From NCBI GenBank assembly GCA_050953425.1, contig JBMNMQ010000007.1:558001-622000 (forward strand): 64,000 nucleotides of DNA, given 5' to 3'. Below the pieces are notes generated by a model that saw nothing but the letters and a program-made list of their open reading frames with translations, was not told the DNA's origin and did no database searches. The DNA is from RUG100 sp050953425. Its GTDB lineage: Bacteria > Bacillota > Clostridia > Peptostreptococcales > Anaerovoracaceae. The translations under genes and the position numbers were made by a program. Below are positions 62,279 to 64,000 of the stretch, piece by piece (within the stretch, counting starts at the first letter, position 1; each line of letters begins with the position of its first letter).

Positions 62279-62835
62279 TGTTTCTCATCGTCGGACTGGG
62301 CAATCCCGGGCGCGAATACGAACAGACCCGCCACAATATCGGCTTTCTCACCGTCGACCATCTGGCGGAGCAGCTCGGCGTCCGGATCGGCAGACGGAAA
62401 TGCCGGGCACTGGTCGGCGAGCTGCGGCTCGACGGCGAAAAGGTGATGCTCGCCAAGCCGCAGACCTACATGAACAGCAGCGGCGAATCGGTGCGCCCGC
62501 TGGCCGACTACTACGACGTGCCGCTTGATCATATACTGGTGATCTACGACGACCTCGATCTGCCGGTCGGTACCGTGCGCATCCGCCGCAAGGGCAGCGC
62601 CGGGACGCACAACGGCATGCGTTCGGTGCTGCAGCATCTCGGCAGCGAGGATGTGCCGCGGTTGCGCATCGGCATCGGCAGCAACGGCCGCGAGGACATC
62701 ATCGACTATGTCATCGGCGGCTTCCGCCATGAGGACGTCGAACCCCTCGAGCACGCCATCGAAAGGGCCTGCGACGCGATTCGCTGCTTTGTCGCCGAGG
62801 GCATCGAAAAGGCGATGACAACTTACAACGGGTGA
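62278..62835 (+). CDS. pth: Peptidyl-tRNA hydrolase
   Basis: 185 residues; the ATG overlaps the prs stop (TGATG). Motifs: IVGLGNPGREYEQTRHNIGF with the catalytic histidine, LAKPQTYMNSSGESV, VIYDDLDLPVGTVRIRRKGSAGTHNGM (catalytic D in YDDLDLP) and RLRIGIG. It releases stalled peptidyl-tRNAs. Confidence 0.96.
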   Translation: MFLIVGLGNPGREYEQTRHNIGFLTVDHLAEQLGVRIGRRKCRALVGELRLDGEKVMLAKPQTYMNSSGESVRPLADYYDVPLDHILVIYDDLDLPVGTVRIRRKGSAGTHNGMRSVLQHLGSEDVPRLRIGIGSNGREDIIDYVIGGFRHEDVEPLEHAIERACDAIRCFVAEGIEKAMTTYNG

Positions 62836-62877
62836 CGGCCCGCAAAGGGCATTGACGATAACAACCTGCAACGGGTG

Positions 62878-64000
62878 ATGAAGAAAAGAAAGACTGGCAT
62901 AACGGGAATCGCCGACAGCCGCAGCGCGGCCTGCGCCGGGCGGCTGATTCGGGAAAAAGGCGGCTGCTGGATCGTGGTGACGCCGACCTACGGCGAAGCC
63001 GAACGCATGGCCGCCGATCTTTCTTTTTTTGTCAAAAAGAAAATCTGCCTGCTCCCCGAAGAGGAGGAAGCGGTTCTCTCGTTCGAGACCCGCAGCCGCG
63101 ACAATACCTGGGGACGGCTGCGCATTCTCCGCACGCTGCTGGAGGACGGGGACTGCGTCGTCGTCGGCGCCGCGGGCGCCGTGCTCGAACATCTGCCGCC
63201 GCCGCAGGCGTTCACGGCGCAGTGCCTGACGCTGGAAGCCGGCGATGAGGTCGACGTCGCCGCCCTCGCCGGCCGTCTCGTCGCCATGGGCTACGAGCGG
63301 GTGCCGCTGGTCTACGCGCCGGGGCAGTTTTCTCTGCGCGGCGAGATTCTCGACGTCTTTACGCCCTACGAGGACGACCCGCTGCGGATCGAACTGTTCG
63401 ACACCGAGGTGGAATCGCTGCGTACGTTCGATGCCGAGACCCAGCGCTCGCTGTCGCATCTCGGCAGCGTGCGCCTCTATCCGGCGACGCTGCTGGTCCG
63501 CGACGAGGACGCCCTGACCGGCGCGCGTCAGCGCATCGGCCGCGCCTGCCGCGATCTGCCGGAGCGGCGCCGCGAGCTGCTCGAGGCACTGGACAGCTTT
63601 GCCGGACTGCCGCGGCTGGAGATGTACCTCGATTATTTCTACGACCGGCCGTCGCATCTGTGGGAATACGGCGGAGAAAAAACGCCCCGCATCTTCGTCG
63701 ACGATCCCAACCGCGCCTGGGAGCATCTGGAAGCGGCGGAGCAGGAGCGGCGCGACGCCTTCGACGTCTATCTGCAGCAGGGGAAGGCGGCCGCCGCCGA
63801 TCTCGATCACTACCCGTCGCGGCGGGATCTGCGGGCGCTCTACGACAGCGGCGAGCTCTGGCTGGGCATGCTCTTTGCGCGGCAGCTGCACGGCATCGAA
63901 CAGCTCGACGCTCTCGAGCACATCGAGAGCCGGCAGGTGCTCGCCTACAACGGCAAGCTCGAACTGCTCGAGCGCGATCTGCGCCGCTATGCCGAGCGCG
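62878..64000 (+). CDS. mfd: Transcription-repair coupling factor Mfd, N-terminal part
   Basis: The frame from ATG 62878 is open to the right edge (374 codons). It starts with a UvrB-homology region (VVTPTYGEAERMAADL, LLPEEEEAVLSFETRS, RLRILRTLL, VVVGAAGAVLEHLPPP). GYERVPLVYAPGQFSLRGEILDVF is the hallmark domain-1 motif (key GQFSLRGEILDVF), and IELFDTEVESLRTFD follows. The RNA-polymerase-interaction, translocase and D7 domains lie beyond the window. Mfd removes stalled polymerase and recruits UvrA. The start has only a weak ribosome site (ACGGGTG). Confidence 0.92.
   Translation, partial: MKKRKTGITGIADSRSAACAGRLIREKGGCWIVVTPTYGEAERMAADLSFFVKKKICLLPEEEEAVLSFETRSRDNTWGRLRILRTLLEDGDCVVVGAAGAVLEHLPPPQAFTAQCLTLEAGDEVDVAALAGRLVAMGYERVPLVYAPGQFSLRGEILDVFTPYEDDPLRIELFDTEVESLRTFDAETQRSLSHLGSVRLYPATLLVRDEDALTGARQRIGRACRDLPERRRELLEALDSFAGLPRLEMYLDYFYDRPSHLWEYGGEKTPRIFVDDPNRAWEHLEAAEQERRDAFDVYLQQGKAAAADLDHYPSRRDLRALYDSGELWLGMLFARQLHGIEQLDALEHIESRQVLAYNGKLELLERDLRRYAER

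Overview
The window looks like a chromosome segment of a high-GC, strictly anaerobic Firmicute of class Clostridia. The evidence is a purR-spoVG and murC-glmU(C-terminal half)-prs-pth-mfd housekeeping block at the right end, a pyruvate formate-lyase under a ZTP-type riboswitch, a ferredoxin-linked tungsten-type aldehyde oxidoreductase, and secreted proteins with fibronectin/Ig-like repeats ending in VTVK. A lineage near Clostridiales family XIII (Anaerovoracaceae) would fit, but that is inference.

Layout. 1-1734: lower-GC remnants of a prophage or integrative element (tail-like fragment, small phage-type gene, ImmA/IrrE fragment, DUF262 fragment), all truncated. 1772-5480: a BspA-like leucine-rich repeat gene with two nonsense codons, then an intact secreted Ig-like protein. 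5904-9341: a small membrane protein, a degenerate receiver domain, and a NusG-domain-II / Gx-transporter pair divergent from apbE.

9483-44339 is dominated by molybdenum/tungsten cofactor biology: moeA, a moeA-periplasmic-binding fusion, an FAD oxidoreductase, a four-cluster ferredoxin plus aldehyde:ferredoxin oxidoreductase, a MoaD-like carrier, mobB, a 54-residue overlapping gene, a TiaS-like protein in an operon with a Fec/Mol-type metal ABC importer, modABC, moaA-moaC-mogA, a MOSC protein and an FmdE protein. Two closely related structured leader RNAs (9533-9635 and 15305-15411) each have a promoter, a covarying GNRA hairpin and a terminator; they are good candidates for molybdenum- or tungsten-cofactor riboswitches. 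Interleaved are a MoxR-DUF58-transglutaminase operon, two envelope proteins divergent across a perfect 24-bp palindrome, a GlpA/GlpB-like pair and pflA-pflB.

44433-56357: serine acetyltransferase, a QueG-like iron-sulphur protein, a second GlpA/GlpB-DUF1667 pair, a secreted histidine-rich peptide, an HdeD-like membrane protein, an FMN reductase with a divergent HxlR regulator, and a very large secreted metallophosphoesterase. 56785-57321: five tRNA genes (Met, Asp, His, Gln, Cys in transcription order) on the minus strand. 57649-64000: spoVG and purR (minus), then murC, a stand-alone GlmU acetyltransferase domain, prs, pth and the start of mfd (plus).

How it fits together: molybdate/tungstate enters by ModABC and perhaps by the Fec/Mol-type importer; MoaA, MoaC, MoaD, MogA and the two MoeA proteins make and metallate the pyranopterin; the aldehyde oxidoreductase, with its polyferredoxin and FAD subunit (an AorABC-like set), is the visible consumer. 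A recurring oddity is alanine/glycine-rich low-complexity inserts or tails in otherwise conserved enzymes, together with several short GC-rich tandem repeats.
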